Shown here: positions 37,401 to 40,565 of the stretch, piece by piece
Layout: every line of letters begins with the position of its first letter
Position numbering within the stretch: position 1 is the stretch's first letter
Origin: Azorinus chamasolen
Lineage: Eukaryota > Mollusca > Bivalvia > Cardiida > Solecurtidae
Reading direction: 5' to 3'
Length of the DNA: 64,000 nt
Assembly: GCA_963576725.1 (NCBI GenBank)
Contig: OY755243.1
Location: 40,905,243-40,969,242 of the forward strand
Program-made: the position numbers and the translations under genes
The notes under the pieces: model-generated
Told to the model about the DNA's origin: nothing
The model's database searches: none
What the model saw: the letters and a program-made list of their open reading frames with translations, nothing else

Positions 37401-38415
37401 TATTTATAGAGGAAAGGGTTAAGACATGTTCTACTATACTTAGGATTTTTTACAGGATTGAACTTGTTTTTGATTCCTCTGTACAACAGATTATCTTGCA
37501 TTCAGAAGACTCTGCTCTGAGAACATTCTTTTAGAGCTAGGTAGGAAAACATTTAAGCATTTACGCCACAAGTATTCAGAAATATTGACAAAATAAATAT
37601 TTTTTGGTTGAATTTATATAATGACATGAACTCCGGAGATTTTGGACAAGGCAAAAACTTTATAATTAGATCTATATTATTTTGTAAACAGGGCAGATCT
37701 TGTAGGATCCATCTGATCTGGGTCCACTCTGTTTGCAGAGGTGTTAAAGGCATATTTCTAGGTTAAAGTGTTAACTGCAGCATTTGATCAGGGTCTTCAC
37801 TGTTTGTAATAGTAGTGGACACTCCACAAGCTGTTAATTTAGTGGCAGTGCTGACCCTCATTGTACACTGCATGTTCCTTGCAGTGCCTGATCTGGGTCA
37901 ACTCTGTTTTTTAATTGTCCAAACGTTTGATTTGTACATCAGGGCTCAATATTGTAATGACCCACTTTATCCAAAGCAGTGTCTGGTCAGGGTGTGCACT
38001 GTTTGCTTATGGCATTATATAGATCTGAATCTACAGTTTTTGTCATTGTCAATATTACCTTATTCACATGTCACTCTAAAAATTAAGCTTATTAATATTC
38101 CTGATGTAATTATTTCTTACATGAATATTCATGGAGTAAAGTGTCGATACTTTTAAACATTAGTACTACTATTATATAGTATATTATTATACTATTAGTA
38201 TATTCATCCTGACCGTATTTCATTACAGAGAGGCTGATCTGGAGGACTTCATTAGTCACTTGTTTCACCAGGCCATGAATACAGAGGGTGGCAGCAACTC
38301 ACAATCGTGGCAACCACCTTCCCAATCCAATGGCCAGACCTGGAACTCGTCCAACCCCTCCCATTCTGGTGCAGCTCCTGGCAAGAGAGGACGCCGCAGG
38401 AAGAAGAAGCATTAA
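3016..38415 (+). CDS. DNAJC14: DNAJC14-like ER J-domain co-chaperone (11 coding exons, 868 aa)
   Basis: Joined coding segments: 3026-4487, 23923-24028, 28909-29075, 30646-30697, 31953-32037, 33350-33418, 34095-34154, 35340-35507, 35703-35804, 36848-36996, 38229-38415; 2607 nt, no internal stop. Seen: Ser/Thr/Pro-rich N-terminal half (1-487), hydrophobic segment about 506-535, J domain about 593-655 with HPD at 621-623, zinc-type CxxC pairs at C690/C693 and C712/C715, and a basic tail ending GKRGRRRKKKH. Order and residues match vertebrate DNAJC14 (Jiv, DRIP78), including the Jiv90 zinc region with DITEW. Known of the family: an ER-membrane Hsp70 co-chaperone that helps export of some G-protein-coupled receptors. 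It is longer than human DNAJC14 (702 aa), mainly in the disordered N-terminus. The start is the first ATG of the exon, 10 nt after its acceptor; upstream 5'UTR exons were not identified. The family is clear; the function in this animal is inferred. Confidence 0.93.
4516..5379. mobile_element. hAT-type nonautonomous element
   Basis: Ends TAGGGCTGTCACGG and CCGTGACAGCCCTA are exact inverted repeats, flanked by exact 8-bp duplications ATGTGCAT (4508-4515, 5380-5387). 864 bp, no transposase frame. It starts 28 nt after the donor of the main DNAJC14 coding exon. Confidence 0.9.
5395..5573 (+). mobile_element. Family C MITE, right end lost
   Basis: TTAA at 5391-5394, four bases after the hAT duplication. 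CCCTTTACTCCATTAATAGT start and a ~70-bp hairpin ending CTCTGTTTGCAAAGGCGT. Confidence 0.75.
5773..6212. mobile_element. Family L MITE hosting a small element
   Basis: AGCAAACAATTTGGAATCAG and GACCCAAACTGTTTGACACC arms; interrupted at 5938-6195 at its GCATGCA. Confidence 0.65.
5938..6195. mobile_element. Small inverted-repeat element nested in family L
   Basis: Ends CAGGGTTACAGATAAGG and CCTTATCTGTGACCCA, flanked by GCATGCA on both sides (5931-5937, 6196-6202). The interior is AT-rich with repeated AATACCCAAT motifs. Confidence 0.7.
6365..6460. mobile_element. Family K remnant
   Basis: TTTGCAGACAGTGTAGAGCT and TTGTCTACACTGTCAAATTG arms around a decayed centre. Confidence 0.5.
6690..6762 (+). 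mobile_element. Family C right-end fragment
   Basis: CTTCTATAGCTGTCTGATCT, CTCTGTTTGCAAAGGCAT and AAAGGGTTAA. Confidence 0.55.
7122..7314 (+). mobile_element. Family I hairpin MITE (type copy)
   Basis: Ends CAGAGCTACAGATAA and TTATCTGGAGCTCTG with CAATTG on both flanks (7116-7121, 7315-7320). The centre is a ~42-bp-arm hairpin: CTCCACCAAACCCTATACTG, TGACCACTCTTTAGAATCGT, then the reverse arm. Confidence 0.8.
7367..7570 (+). mobile_element. Family I hairpin MITE
   Basis: GAGATC on both flanks (7361-7366, 7571-7576); same hairpin with a small left-arm duplication (AATCATTAGAGTCATTAG). Confidence 0.8.
7716..8878. mobile_element. CAGTGTTC-ended element, 1.16 kb
   Basis: Ends CAGTGTTCTC and GGGAACACTG with CAGTA on both flanks (7711-7715, 8879-8883). 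GTCCC/GCGTCCC motifs occur near both ends. No coding frame. Holds the long hairpin at 8046-8121. Confidence 0.7.
8046..8121. repeat. Near-perfect 36-bp-arm hairpin
   Basis: Arms CGAGGGCTTGGTG... and ...CACCAAGCCCTCG meet at CTTCACTAAAGTGAAG; pairing is complete apart from one or two bases. It does not match the other hairpin families. Confidence 0.8.
8901..9081 (+). mobile_element. Family C MITE, left end lost
   Basis: GTAGAGTCAGATCTATTATA, hairpin with GACGGTTCTTACTGGAG, and GGAAAAGGGTTAA. Confidence 0.65.
9205..9859 (+). mobile_element. Family D element, start missing
   Basis: About four units of ~150-175 bp (GGTTCTCAGCTTTCATATTT) and the usual GGCCCTCTTGTT end. The hairpin start and microsatellite are absent. 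Confidence 0.75.
10048..10335 (-). CDS. Small intronless ORF, 95 aa, unknown
   Basis: Antisense in the first DNAJC14 intron. The Met at 10335 has a strong start context (AACAATGG); the frame is open 22 codons further upstream. The translation starts MEDFKLSFVHILEFPAIPSE and has mixed hydrophobic/charged composition (DLVSVVCVSLVREKDLLCLD), less repeat-like than other short frames here. It lies in one of the few stretches without recognised MITEs. No family recognised. It may be a fragment of a retrogene or transposon, or chance. Confidence 0.25.
   Translation of the reverse strand: MEDFKLSFVHILEFPAIPSEQREFTPQHVERSDLVSVVCVSLVREKDLLCLDLYTKGLRFNVLELPVDFYAKPGSIWFLFFEKSVKNLRELCVLD
10679..11709 (+). 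repeat. 38-bp satellite, about 27 units
   Basis: The unit starts TGTATTGTCCACTAGTTCTG and ends TGTACAGATCCAG. Early units carry TTCTAC and later ones TTCTGC, GCTGC or ACTGC, so subtypes are grouped. One unit near 11147 has an extra 10 bp (TACAATGTAG). A decayed unit continues to about 11759. Overlapping long frames here come from the unit and are not genes. Confidence 0.95.
11760..12505. other. No gene seen
   Basis: AT-rich intron sequence between the satellite and the long inverted repeat; only the 26-bp direct repeat stands out. Confidence 0.4.
12333..12384 (+). repeat. 26-bp direct repeat, two copies
   Basis: CAGCAACAAACGTGACACTG plus TCAAGG occurs twice in tandem. Confidence 0.9.
12506..13544. 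mobile_element. Long-inverted-repeat element (about 1 kb)
   Basis: ACATGGTGCGGCAGCCGATT at the left matches, inverted, AATCGGCTGCCGTACCATGT at the right. The arms stay alignable for at least 200 bp (shared GATATAAAACGCAGATCAAC, and a CTGTAGAAACGGT block). The middle holds GACGTCA-type palindromes. No clear target duplication and no recognised coding; the 118-codon minus frame lies in the right arm. Confidence 0.75.
13545..14055. other. No gene seen
   Basis: AT-rich intron sequence with no recognised repeat. Confidence 0.4.
14056..15840 (+). mobile_element. Family N tandem-unit element
   Basis: Starts with GC-rich hairpins (GGGGCCTTTGGGCCCC, CCCGCATCGAGATGCGGG), then a GTCT/GTCC run and about five ~141-bp units (CAATATCTCCTGAAGGAATG, TTTTCACCAAACTTGCTCA). 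It ends with GGGCCGGGCCC and TGCCTAGTT. Interrupted by family D at 14653-15392. Confidence 0.75.
14653..15392 (+). mobile_element. Family D element nested in family N
   Basis: TTTTTAGCTCACCAGAGCAC start, four units with ATATTTGGCACAGAGCATCA and GCCCTGGGGTCAAAATTGGC, GGTGAGCGCTTCAG and GGCCCTCTTGTT end. The host sequence resumes directly after it. Confidence 0.8.
15889..17670 (+). mobile_element. Family D element split by a hAT insertion
   Basis: Degraded start TTTTTAGCTTAGCAGAGCAC. The unit is cut at CTCAGCTT by the hAT at 16021 and resumes at 17392. The end is lost after GGTGGCCAGTTTTCTTTAG. Confidence 0.75.
16021..17391. mobile_element. hAT-type nonautonomous element nested in a family D copy
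   Basis: 8-bp duplications CTCAGCTT at 16013-16020 and 17392-17399 rejoin the interrupted unit. Ends TAGTGGTG / TAATGATG (right end complemented) are imperfect. Subterminal CGATTAATCGG-like repeats flank both ends. 1371 bp; a short minus frame (16919-17167) shows no recognised domain. Confidence 0.8.
17838..18012 (+). mobile_element. Family C MITE, degraded
   Basis: GTTAATGACATCATGAATAT, AGCAAACAGAGCTGACCCTG, loop region deleted. Confidence 0.65.
18073..18321 (+). mobile_element. Family D fragment with intact end
   Basis: One unit plus GTGAGCGATATCAG and GGCCCTCTTGTT. It abuts a family C copy on the left. Confidence 0.7.
18322..18713 (+). mobile_element. Family R tandem-unit fragment
   Basis: Two ~180-bp units with GTCATTTAGGCCTGTAAGAT and CTCCTTCAATT..., ending GATAGTTCTAGTT. 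Related fragments lie at 47304-47910 and 59851-59997. Confidence 0.5.
18714..19385. other. No gene seen apart from a family J fragment
   Basis: AT-rich, with ATATATAC/ACATGTAC simple stretches near 19240-19325. Confidence 0.4.
18932..19035 (+). mobile_element. Family J (long type) fragment
   Basis: ACAGTAACACCTCTCTATAA start and GCAGGTGGCTGCTTAAAGCA, right half lost; close to the 51462 copy. Confidence 0.6.
19389..19632 (+). mobile_element. Family A MITE
   Basis: TTAA on both flanks (19385-19388, 19633-19636); hairpin GCTCCTATAGGAGC. Confidence 0.85.
19833..20060 (+). mobile_element. Family B MITE (type copy)
   Basis: TTAA at 19829-19832 and 20061-20064. ACCATTGTGATAAATAGAGC, ATTTGCTCCTATAGGAGCAA, then the reverse arm: about 33 bp per arm with almost no mismatch. 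Outer part carries ATCTACCGAAAAGGAGCATT and GGCGTAGAAAGGTGTATTTA. Confidence 0.9.
20065..20225 (+). mobile_element. Family C MITE
   Basis: Starts at the TTAA (20061-20064) that also ends the preceding family B copy; right end lost. Confidence 0.7.
20226..20589. other. No gene seen
   Basis: The 87-codon frame here has no recognised domain and no splice context. Confidence 0.35.
20590..20783 (+). mobile_element. Family I hairpin MITE, diverged
   Basis: GATGCATAAATGAAAACATT, CTCCACCAAACCCTATTTAG; the right arm has lost part of GTGGTCAC. Confidence 0.7.
21045..21190 (-). mobile_element. Family C MITE fragment
   Basis: CATGCCTTTGCAAACAGAGC through CTACAGTTTCTACCAATACC. Confidence 0.65.
21507..22196 (+). 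mobile_element. Family K MITE hosting a hAT
   Basis: TTAA at 21503-21506 and 22197-22200; hairpin GTGTAGACCCTGATTAGAGG; interrupted at 21632-22103. Confidence 0.75.
21632..22103. mobile_element. hAT-type MITE nested in a family K copy
   Basis: Ends TAGAGGTGTCATTGAT and ATCAATGACACCTA with exact 8-bp duplications CACTTTTC (21624-21631, 22104-22111). 472 bp, with ATCGATAT-type motifs near both ends. Confidence 0.85.
22201..22442 (+). mobile_element. Family A MITE
   Basis: Shares its left TTAA (22197-22200) with the end of a family K copy; perfect GGCTCCTAGAGGAGCC centre. Confidence 0.85.
22443..22810. other. No gene seen
   Basis: Contains a small repeat of CATACCATATAGACCCGGGT and CATACCATACAGACCCAGAT, related to MITE hairpin arms. 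Confidence 0.4.
22815..23017 (+). mobile_element. Family K palindromic MITE (type copy)
   Basis: Ends CCTTTTGAATGCAGG and CTGCATTCAAAGGG, left TTAA 22811-22814. Hairpin AACAGTGTAGACCCAGCTCG to GGGTCTACACTGTTTGTCA. The same core idea as family A but GTGTAG/CTACAC and different ends. Confidence 0.8.
23052..23375 (+). mobile_element. Family C MITE stump hosting family J
   Basis: TTAA at 23048-23051; J at 23190-23363. After TATAAGCAAACAGA it switches to family B sequence. Confidence 0.75.
23190..23363. mobile_element. Family J palindromic MITE (type copy)
   Basis: Ends CAGTAAAACCTCTCTAAA and TTTAGAGAGGTTTTACTG between TA dinucleotides. Central hairpin: GTCATGCAGAAAGCTAGAGG with its reverse partner. 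TA target suggests a Tc1/mariner/pogo-type MITE. 174 bp. Confidence 0.85.
23376..23582 (+). mobile_element. Family B MITE fused to a family C stump
   Basis: Left end missing: ATTTTTTAGATCCACC follows GCAAACAGA of family C. Right TTAA at 23583-23586. Confidence 0.8.
23624..23872 (+). mobile_element. Family C MITE
   Basis: CCCTTTCCGTGATTAATATTC start. It ends about 50 nt before the acceptor of DNAJC14 exon b. Confidence 0.7.
23923..24028 (+). CDS. DNAJC14: DNAJC14 exon b: start of membrane segment, residues 488-523
   Basis: Acceptor TCTCTTTTCAG and donor GTAAGT. The split codon G|AC restores Asp. The translation begins DEWLSFLYDK and runs into the hydrophobic LWTLVLMVLLLIFSIIVYL, the membrane-spanning part expected between the N-terminal half and the J domain. 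It is too short to stand out as an ORF and was found by following the reading frame. Ends in phase 2. Confidence 0.9.
24226..24908 (+). pseudogene. Mariner transposase, N-terminal part (broken)
   Basis: Conceptual translation shows GIGSSEIKAELDYVYGDN, a WVSLFKDRR stretch, RRPLTAVSDKDTDAV, CTVRQIEEILG, then KVCTRWIPYLVTSEQKWKMV and EIVTG. These are the helix-turn-helix region and first catalytic block of mariner-type transposases. Stop codons and frameshifts interrupt it after about codon 105 and throughout the IVTG block. No role beyond a relic. Confidence 0.85.
24909..26764 (+). mobile_element. Family D tandem-unit element inserted in mariner
   Basis: Starts TTTTTAGCTCACCAGAGCAC with a short hairpin (GAGCACAAAGTGCTC), then a GTCC/GTCT microsatellite (24970-25021), the 237-bp module, about seven units of ~155 bp (TTTGATATTTGGTATGTAGC and GGCCAAAAATGGCCCC marks) and ends GGCCCTCTTGTT. 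It lies between two T residues of the mariner. The architecture resembles bivalve pearl/CvE (Helentron-derived, nonautonomous) elements; that assignment is inference. Confidence 0.75.
25033..25269. mobile_element. 237-bp inverted-repeat module, copy 1
   Basis: Perfect 21-bp terminal inverted repeats (GGGTAGTTGTGTGACTTTTT + C). Inside are three 24-bp direct repeats starting ATTAACCTGGCCA and a telomere-like GGGTTAGGGTAAGGGTTAG. It sits inside the microsatellite of the family D element. Confidence 0.8.
26765..27140 (+). pseudogene. Mariner transposase, C-terminal part (broken)
   Basis: Resumes after the nested element with HDNAPAHRLAVIQEYLKENH, a damaged PYSPDL-type motif (YSLDLSPL), ACDFWLNQYIK and SIPKEHFQNAFSEWL. 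These are the last catalytic blocks of mariner transposase; the third catalytic Asp lies in the LSPLKACDFW area. At least one in-frame stop is present. Confidence 0.85.
27339..27876 (+). mobile_element. Family C MITE hosting the SINE
   Basis: TTAA at 27335-27338 and 27877-27880; split by the SINE at 27367-27660. Confidence 0.8.
27367..27660 (+). mobile_element. tRNA-derived SINE
   Basis: Exact 10-bp duplications TTCATGTCTG at 27357-27366 and 27661-27670. The head has pol III box A (TGGTAGAGCGTCC) and box B (GGGTTCGATCCCC). A conserved-looking middle (TGCGGCAGGAGTATTCCAGT) and a tail GGTCGGACGTAAAACCCAAC follow. It resembles the tRNA-headed, core-containing SINEs of molluscs (MetaSINE type); the exact family is not confirmed. 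It splits a family C MITE. Confidence 0.8.
27907..27990 (+). mobile_element. Family C right-end fragment
   Basis: CTACAAGAGCTGGCTGATTT and CTCTGTTTGCAAAGGC, ending CAGGGTTAA. Confidence 0.5.
28162..28792 (+). mobile_element. Family O tandem-unit element
   Basis: Begins TATGCCCCCACAATGTGGTG, then CCGTATGTCCGTCCG, three ~155-160-bp units (TTGTCCGGACTCTTTCTTGG), and ends GGGGGGACATCAGTG...GTTTCTAGTT. Short frames in it on both strands are repeat-derived. Confidence 0.75.
28909..29075 (+). CDS. DNAJC14: DNAJC14 exon c: juxtamembrane linker, residues 523-579
   Basis: Acceptor TTTGTTTTTACAG, donor GTGAGT at 29076. It continues the membrane region (VSGCVHILSWMWGKVW) and then a Lys-rich linker ending SLPSTG. 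The CT|A junction restores Leu. Ends in phase 1. A family C MITE starts about 20 nt after the donor. Confidence 0.9.
29095..29283 (-). mobile_element. Family C MITE near a splice donor
   Basis: ACACCTTCGCCAACAGAGTA to GAGGCAAAGGGTAA. It starts about 20 nt after the exon c donor. Confidence 0.7.
29429..29896 (-). mobile_element. Family B MITE hosting family A
   Basis: Interrupted at 29545-29787; right TTAA at 29897-29900. Confidence 0.8.
29545..29787 (-). mobile_element. Family A MITE nested in family B
   Basis: Inserted at a TTAA within AATGGTTTCAA of the family B arm; TTAA at 29541-29544 and 29788-29791. Confidence 0.85.
30000..30227 (-). mobile_element. Family C MITE
   Basis: GCCCTCTCCTTCATACAAAT start; hairpin with TGTAGGAGCCATCTGATTGG. 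Abuts a family B copy. Confidence 0.7.
30228..30426 (-). mobile_element. Family B MITE
   Basis: Right TTAA at 30427-30430; hairpin centre TTTGCTCCATAGGAGCAAA. Confidence 0.8.
30646..30697 (+). CDS. DNAJC14: DNAJC14 exon d: J-domain entry, residues 579-596
   Basis: Acceptor TTTTGTCTCAG, donor GTAAGA. This 52-nt exon encodes GEEAMQRLLACKGKDPY and two bases of the next Ser. The DPYS(I)LG sequence completed by the next exon is the usual start of a J domain. Ends in phase 2. Confidence 0.9.
30908..31142 (+). mobile_element. Family P small element
   Basis: TATGCCTCCCAACGGCGGGC start with hairpin, short GTCCGTCC run, one body unit (GGTCAAAGGTCAAGGTCATC) and CACTCTTGTT end. Same plan as families D, E and O. 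Confidence 0.6.
31152..31560 (+). mobile_element. Family E tandem-unit element, end lost
   Basis: Starts ATGTCTCCCCCCATATTTAT with a palindromic GGGGAG partner, a GTCTGTCTGTCC run, then GTCCGGACGATAACTCC units and CTTGAAAAAATGTGGTG. The usual end is not seen. Confidence 0.7.
31634..31709. mobile_element. Pogo/Tigger-like end fragment
   Basis: GTGCCGGATAACAGAGGTTA followed by TACTGTA, with an opposed TTAACCGGCACACTC. Resembles the ends of pogo-type elements. Confidence 0.5.
31710..31872 (+). mobile_element. Family C MITE pieces
   Basis: AGAGTAAGATCTATTATAAT with short hairpin, then an inverted C tail ending GTAGTAAAGGGTTA. It lies 80 nt before the acceptor of exon e. Confidence 0.6.
31953..32037 (+). 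CDS. DNAJC14: DNAJC14 exon e: J-domain helices I-II with HPD, residues 596-624
   Basis: Acceptor CTGTATTACAG, donor GTAAGG. It encodes SILGLKASASDDDIKKYYRR, then QAFLVHPDK. The HPD tripeptide (621-623) is the residue set that stimulates Hsp70 ATPase, and the basic helix II (KKYYRR) is intact, so this J domain should be functional. Ends in phase 0. Confidence 0.96.
32453..32674 (+). mobile_element. Family B MITE
   Basis: TTAA at 32449-32452 and 32675-32678; a few changes in the left arm (ATTACGATAAATAG). Confidence 0.85.
32897..33309. mobile_element. Family J MITE carrying family B
   Basis: CAGTAGAATCTTAATTGACC start, GGTTCTACTG end followed by TA. B at 33074-33291 sits just before the right end. 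Confidence 0.75.
33074..33291 (-). mobile_element. Family B MITE inside family J
   Basis: TTAA at 33070-33073 and 33292-33295, following AATGGTGGC of the J element. Loop region degenerate. Confidence 0.85.
33350..33418 (+). CDS. DNAJC14: DNAJC14 exon f: J-domain helix III, residues 625-647
   Basis: Acceptor TACTTTTCAG, donor GTAAGT. It encodes NQQPGAEEAFKILGHAFDLI and GDA, the conserved loop after HPD and helix III (AEEAFKIL). 69 nt, phase 0 on both sides. A composite J::B transposon ends about 40 nt upstream of the acceptor. Confidence 0.95.
33486..33640 (-). mobile_element. Family C/A-like MITE fragment
   Basis: CCCTTTCTCTCATATATATA, CACGCCTTTGCCAACCCTGT, hairpin with GATGGCTCCAGTATGATCC. 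Confidence 0.6.
33770..33979 (-). mobile_element. Family A MITE with half of the hairpin deleted
   Basis: TTAA at 33766-33769. The core jumps from CAGACGGCTCCT straight to ACTCTGTTTGC, removing most of one arm. Confidence 0.8.
34095..34154 (+). CDS. DNAJC14: DNAJC14 exon g: end of J domain, residues 648-667
   Basis: Acceptor CTCTCTTCCAG, donor GTGAGT. 60 nt, phase 0, encoding TKRQAYDRQLQEATEAEAAM. It matches the KRxxYD element that closes J domains, followed by an acidic helix. Confidence 0.93.
34155..34574. other. Intron sequence, no repeat recognised
   Basis: Starts at the exon g donor. The frame that reads on from exon g is intronic. Confidence 0.5.
34579..34820 (-). mobile_element. Family A MITE
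   Basis: TTAA at 34575-34578 and 34821-34824. A family C tail follows directly (34825-34935). Confidence 0.85.
35154..35290 (+). mobile_element. Family I remnant
   Basis: AAAAGATGCATAAATTTCAA and ACATAGGGTTTGGTAGAGAA; left arm lost. Ends about 50 nt before exon h. Confidence 0.55.
35340..35507 (+). CDS. DNAJC14: DNAJC14 exon h: Jiv90 zinc region, residues 668-723
   Basis: Acceptor TTATCTTGCCAG, donor GTATGC (weaker than the others). 168 nt, phase 0. After a helix (REFNDLLTKLQEKIQQ) come two CxxC pairs, CDNC at 690-693 and CDRC at 712-715, spaced as in vertebrate DNAJC14. The region KHKRVPVDRPWYSARFC between them is also family-typical. Confidence 0.95.
35703..35804 (+). CDS. DNAJC14: DNAJC14 exon i: Jiv90 C-terminal part, residues 724-757
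   Basis: Acceptor TTTCTTTTCTAG, donor GTAGGT. 102 nt, phase 0, with GDVWAETSMLGF and KVFDITEWVACK, close to the human GDFWAESSMLG and KVYDITEWAGCQ. It is separated from exon h by only 195 bp, the one intron without a recognisable transposon. Confidence 0.95.
35868..35965. mobile_element. Family K/C-like hairpin remnant
   Basis: GGCAAATAGAACAGACCCAG and AGGGTCTACACTATTTGC arms, in the intron after exon i. Confidence 0.5.
36129..36204 (-). tRNA. tRNA-Thr-like sequence (anticodon GGT), possibly a pseudogene
   Basis: The minus strand folds as a 76-nt cloverleaf: acceptor GTGGCTT/GAGTCAC (two G-U pairs), box A TAGCTCAGTCGATAGAG, anticodon stem TTGGC/GCCAG with loop ATGGTAA, and T arm CTGGG-TTCGAGT-CCCAG. 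The anticodon reads GGT (Thr ACC codon). Animal nuclear genomes normally use AGT, so this may be a decayed tRNA or a SINE head rather than a working gene. It sits in a DNAJC14 intron on the opposite strand. Confidence 0.6.
36428..36589. mobile_element. Family J MITE, left end lost
   Basis: CAGCTTAATGCAGGGTGAAA, hairpin AGCTCCTCTAGGAGCT, end AGTTTCTACTGTA. Confidence 0.75.
36848..36996 (+). CDS. DNAJC14: DNAJC14 exon j: C-terminal linker, residues 758-807
   Basis: Acceptor TTCCATTGACCAG (modest pyrimidine tract), donor GTGAGT. 149 nt encoding LVKSVMYLIQKDFFKHMQAN and a Gly/Ser-rich stretch. Ends in phase 2, and GG|A restores Gly with the last exon. Less conserved than the Jiv90 exons, but frame and length fit. 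Confidence 0.88.
37012..37436. mobile_element. Family J MITE carrying family B
   Basis: ACAGTAGAACCTTTCTAAGT start and GTTCTACTATA end; B at 37198-37418. Confidence 0.75.
37198..37418 (+). mobile_element. Family B MITE inside family J
   Basis: TTAA at 37194-37197 and 37419-37422, following AATGGTTGC of the J element: the same host site as at 33070 but opposite B orientation. Confidence 0.85.
37560..37772 (+). mobile_element. Family C MITE, diverged
   Basis: TATAATTAGATCTATATTAT, then TTTGTAAACAGGGCAGATCT and CTCTGTTTGCAGAGGTGT, ending AAAGTGTTAA. Confidence 0.6.
37975..38146 (-). mobile_element. Family C MITE fragment
   Basis: GGTGTGCACTGTTTGCTTAT through CATGGAGTAAAGTGT; ends about 80 nt before the last coding exon. 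Confidence 0.6.
38229..38415 (+). CDS. DNAJC14: DNAJC14 last coding exon: residues 807-868 and stop
   Basis: Acceptor TTTCATTACAG. It encodes EADLEDFISHLFHQAMN, matching the family LQDFLSRIF helix, then a Ser/Asn/Pro-rich stretch and the basic tail GKRGRRRKKKH, with TAA at 38413-38415. The basic tail resembles the Lys/Arg-rich end of vertebrate DNAJC14. Confidence 0.92.
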
Positions 38416-38419
38416 TAAA
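38414..38419 (+). promoter_or_regulatory. AATAAA hexamer overlapping the DNAJC14 stop
   Basis: An AATAAA overlaps the TAA stop. As a poly(A) signal it would leave a 3'UTR of only about 20-30 nt, so the real site may lie further downstream. Recorded as possible only. Confidence 0.25.
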
Positions 38420-38640
38420 ATGCATCACTAGCCATTAACAAATTTTAGAATGGATGTTGGGACAGTACTAGTTTTAGCTTTCATAGTAATAGTTTGGTAT
38501 AACATATACATGTATTGAGGGCATAGGGCAAAACTGTTGTAACTACTATCTTTGGGATTAAATGGTGATGGCCTTTGCAAAGATTGATCCAAATGAGACA
38601 TCGAATAGCACAACATCTCATTTATAATAGGATCCATACA

Positions 38641-38830
38641 GTTTCACACTCTGGGTCCATGGTTATAAAGCTTTTTATTTGAGGCTGATTTCATTCTCAA
38701 GCTTTTGATTGGTCAGATTTGAGTTCTCAAGCTTTTGATTGGTCAGATTTGAACCAGAGGCTCAAATCTGACCAATCAAAAACTTGAGAACGAACTCAGA
38801 CTCAACTAAAAGTTTTACAAGCATGGACCC
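38641..38830. mobile_element. Family M palindromic MITE
   Basis: CTGGGTCCATGGTTATAAAG; TCTCAAGCTTTTGATTGGTC occurs twice in tandem, then AGAGGCTCAAATCTGACCAA returns the arm. Lies 225 bp after the DNAJC14 stop. Confidence 0.7.
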
Positions 38831-39069
38831 AGATTGTGATTTTGGACCAATTGTAAGAAAATATTGATTTCAGAACAGAAGAGGGAGACAATGTTGCAAA
38901 TGGTTACGAATGTAAAGGAATGAAGTTGCAACTATTTTGCACTGAGTTCTCAATATGTGGTTGGCATCATTGGAAAAGGGACATTCAGACATTTGTAGAC
39001 AGCATTTACCCAGATCAGTTATTGGAACACACCAGCTGATAAGATTTTTCATTTGTACATAACCATTTG

Positions 39070-39266
39070 AATGTTGGTGACCAGTGTACTGGCATTTGCA
39101 AACAGTGTAAACCCATATCAGAGGGCTGCAAGAGGAACCCTCTGATCAGGCTCTACACTGTTTGTCATTCAAAACACTCTTGCACATTGTGTCCTTTTAT
39201 ACTGAATGGGCTCTACTGCCAAACAGTGATGGATCATTCCACTTTGAAACTTCAGCATTCAAAGGG
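39070..39266 (+). mobile_element. Family K MITE
   Basis: TTTGCAAACAGTGTAAACCC, CTACACTGTTTGTCATTCAA, end AGCATTCAAAGGG with TTAA 39267-39270. Confidence 0.75.
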
Positions 39267-39270
39267 TTAA

Positions 39271-40213
39271 ACTGTGCCGGAGTTATTCGACTACCCCTGC
39301 AAATAAGGTAATTCCTGATCAGACAGTTTGATTTGTGCAGATGTCCTAGAGCTCGTTTTCCTTTGATGACTGCTGTAAGACTTGTATTAACTCTTTGTCC
39401 TGGTGTATGAATTGTGTGGCTTCTCATCACATGTCTTGGTCAGTTTTGGTCATTTTGAAGAATCAGAAATTTGGCATGGTATTTTTGCAAGGGTGGTCTT
39501 ATGTGTGTCTGTTCATTATGTGCCATTTTGAGTTGGCCATATACAATATCTTGCACAGGAAACTTAACTGAAAAGCCTTGTGTTGACAGTAGATAATATT
39601 TAGAAATTCTAAATGAAAAAAGATCATATTTCTCCACTAAACTCAGTCTTGCTGCTATTTATTACCTCAAAGGCTATTTTTAGACCCAACCTCTTTGAAG
39701 AAATGTCCTGAGACGGAACATTTACTAGGGAAAAGGAACATTTTAGAAATGTGAAGTTTTGAAACCATTGTGATCAATAGAGCAATTGCTCCTATGGAGC
39801 AAATGTTCTATTGATCACAATGGTTTCAAAAAGTGACTTTTATAGAGGCATCAATGTGAGGGAATGGGTTGAAATCGTTTTTAGAGGCAGTTCTAATGAG
39901 TAGCATTAAGACAGGGTATGGCTGAGAATTGAGAGATTTAGATAGATCATTATGCATCTACAGCTCTTTTGTGTGAAACACTTGTATTTGCAACTCATTC
40001 ACAAGTTAGCAAATGCCCACCTTGGAGGTTTATGTCTCTTACAGTTACACATCTTCTAGTATATTATGAAGAAATAACTTACAGTACATTGAATGATTGA
40101 TAAGGTTCCTGATCAGCTATGCCATGTGCATGGTTCCAGTCAGTGAATTCACACATCCAGGACACTAGTTAATCCAGATAATGTTAATTTTGCTTTATTC
40201 TAAAATTGTTAAT
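39271..40213. other. Flank without gene, apart from a family B copy
   Basis: No coding pattern seen; may be part of the DNAJC14 3'UTR or intergenic. Confidence 0.35.
39661..39871 (+). mobile_element. Family B MITE, ends eroded
   Basis: ATTACCTCAAAGGCTATTTT start; arms read GATCAATAGAGCA rather than GATAAATAGAGCA on both sides, a compensated change. Confidence 0.75.
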
Positions 40214-40405
40214 AAACCTTTCACTGCCAGTGGCAAGACTGTGATTACCTATGCAAACAGTTTGGATCCAGATGAGATGCCGAGTTACTCGGCATCTCAT
40301 CAGGATCCAAACCTTTTGATGCTGTGATTATGTTTCTTGAAAGAAAATGAAAATTGAAGCAGACAACAAAGTTTGCAGACGACATAATGTGGCAGTGAAA
40401 GGGTT
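40214..40405. mobile_element. Family L palindromic MITE (type copy)
   Basis: CCTTTCACTGCCAGTGGCAA start, GGCAGTGAAAGGG end; hairpin GCAAACAGTTTGGATCCAGA, CCGAGTTACTCGG centre. The 149-codon minus frame over 40300-40749 crosses two L copies and is not a gene. Confidence 0.8.
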
Positions 40406-40565
40406 TTACTAATACTACACTTGTCCCAGAAGTAAGAAGAAATACAATAACAATAATATGAAACGTTCAAAATGTTATATTTTTGTATCTTTTGTAAAAT
40501 AGCAAACTGAAAAGTTTGTAATAATTGCAAATTGAAAAAAATTACCATATTCTTTAGATATTTAA

